In this document: one piece after another, positions 22,743-23,131 of the stretch
How positions within the stretch are numbered: the stretch's first letter is position 1
How the letters are laid out: each line of letters starts with the position of its first letter
Origin: JAFGHJ01 sp964418485
GTDB taxonomy: Bacteria; Hydrothermota; UBA3072
NCBI GenBank assembly: GCA_964418485.1
Contig: CAYQMH010000036.1
Coordinates: forward strand, 1-23,131
Direction: 5' to 3'
DNA: 23,131 nucleotides
The notes under the pieces: generated by a model
The model's input: only the letters and a program-made list of their open reading frames with translations
Databases searched by the model: none
What the model was told of the DNA's origin: nothing
Program-made: the position numbers and the translations under genes

Positions 22743-22756
22743 TAAAGGCCTCCTCC
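22740..22756 (-). promoter_or_regulatory. Strong ribosome binding site that sets an ATT start
   Basis: GGAGGAGG (22756-22749) is the strongest Shine-Dalgarno in the window. It is followed by a 6-nt spacer and an in-frame ATT. There is no ATG, GTG or TTG within usable distance. Confidence 0.6.
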
Positions 22757-22764
22757 AAATATAG

Positions 22765-22797
22765 TCAAACAGTCAAATCGTCGAACAGTTAAACAGG
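22765..22797. repeat. Word-like repeat inside the leader of the HEPN-like cluster
   Basis: GTCAAACAGTCAAATCGTCG and GAACAGTTAAACAGG lie between the promoter and ribosome site. They belong to the 'caaccattcaact' style of repeats. Confidence 0.45.
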
Positions 22798-22819
22798 AAC
22801 ATATAATCATAGTGTTTAA

Positions 22820-22905
22820 AATTTAATGCACGTGTACGAGATGTCAATGGGTGGAGAATTCACGTACATCAAATTAGTGAAATGGTTAAATTGAAAAATG
22901 GTCAA
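22820..22905 (-). promoter_or_regulatory. Hairpin-promoter module 4 (degenerate), promoter of the HEPN-like cluster
   Basis: On the minus strand: AACCATTTGACCATTTTTCA words, TTTAACCATTTCACTAA, GATGTACGTGAATTC in the hairpin position (its symmetry lost), TCCACCCA, TTGACA (22847-22842), 16-bp spacer, TAAATT (22825-22820). The order and spacing match modules 1 and 2. Confidence 0.6.
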
Positions 22906-22916
22906 ATGGTTTTTTC

Positions 22917-23082
22917 CTTGTGTTCTCCGTGGCTCTGTGTGAATTTTTAGGTTTTAGGTCTTGGTTTATAGGTTTTAGTCAAAAATAACAAACAAAAAAG
23001 ATCCTGTTAATCTGCGTTTATCTGCGTCCCATAGATTCTTCGAATCAGTTGAGTAGTTAAATTGTTGAGCAGTTGAGTTGTC
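22917..23082. repeat. Word-like repeats, reverse orientation, with a GAA-loop hairpin
   Basis: TTGTGTTCTCCGTGGCTCTG (22919-22938) is the complement of the 'cacagagccacggagaacacaa' type. 'Aggttttaggtcttgg' words follow, then TCTGCGTTTATCTGCG (23011-23026). The hairpin GATTC-TTC-GAATC (23034-23046) is followed by CAGTTGAGTAGTTAAATTGT words. On the minus strand this reads ...CTCAACT-GATTC-GAA-GAATC, the first half of a hairpin-promoter module. No gene is seen from 22743 to the window end. Confidence 0.6.
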
Positions 23083-23131
23083 GAGGTTGTACCAAAAAGT
23101 TGCACCACTTTTCCGGATTTTATTGTGGAAT
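23083..23131. mobile_element. Possible end of a mobile element running out of the window
   Basis: GAGGTTGTACCAAAA (23083-23097) matches 13 of 15 bases of the end of the 9355-9469 element (GAGGCTGTGCCAAAA). The following sequence differs, so this would be a relative rather than a copy. Confidence 0.4.

Noticed and set aside
1..23131. tRNA, rRNA or known riboswitch
   Set aside because: I looked for TTCRANNC/CCA-type tRNA patterns and rRNA-like conserved strings in the spacers and found none.

Overview
The window is low-GC bacterial DNA with long non-coding spacers full of short degenerate repeats. Two secreted proteins end in a Por-secretion (type IX) or FlgD-like C-terminal domain, one with the textbook NYPNPFNPTT signature. 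Lipoproteins have relaxed lipoboxes (LTNC, LQNC, LLKC), and a DUF6057 membrane protein is paired with a TolB/PD40 haem lipoprotein as in Bacteroidetes. This suggests a member of the FCB group or a neighbouring candidate phylum (Cloacimonetes, Marinimicrobia, WOR-3 or similar). The phylum itself cannot be fixed from this sequence.

Layout. 1-4896 (+): two separately promoted secreted proteins, a CSLREA-type right-handed beta-helix protein and a GH116-like glycoside hydrolase. 4897-5889: a repeat-rich spacer with a nested-palindrome element (5041-5292) and a 31-codon lysine-rich gene. 5890-9281 (-): DUF6057 membrane protein followed by a CXXCH PD40 lipoprotein. 9282-9723: a divergent spacer with a perfect 18-bp inverted-repeat element (9355-9469) and a consensus promoter. 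9724-12487 (+): TPR lipoprotein plus S41 C-terminal processing protease. 12667-16072 (-): a second DUF6057/PD40 pair, paralogous to the first and partly homogenised with it. 16073-16857: repeats and a second lysine-rich microgene (22 aa) with the same promoter and leader layout as the first. 16858-19753 (+): lipoprotein, Fos-type VOC enzyme, lipoprotein and a voltage-gated-type K+ channel. Three genes in this stretch are driven by copies of one 'hairpin plus promoter' module. 19804-22742 (-): three consecutive unknown proteins, each with an HEPN-like R/N...H motif. 22743-23131: another copy of the promoter module, word-like repeats and one end of a possible mobile element.

How it works together (inference). 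Most genes serve the cell envelope: secreted polysaccharide-active or adhesive proteins, lipoproteins, a processing protease, and an inner-membrane protein coupled to a haem lipoprotein. Promoters are unusually easy to read (TTGACA/T, 16-18 bp spacer, TATAAT-like). In seven of them the -10 box lies only about 18-25 bp before the start codon. That regularity supports two non-standard start codons, CTG for the K+ channel and ATT for the first HEPN-like gene. The best candidates for something undescribed are the three-gene HEPN-like cluster, the dispersed hairpin/promoter module, and the word-like spacer repeats.
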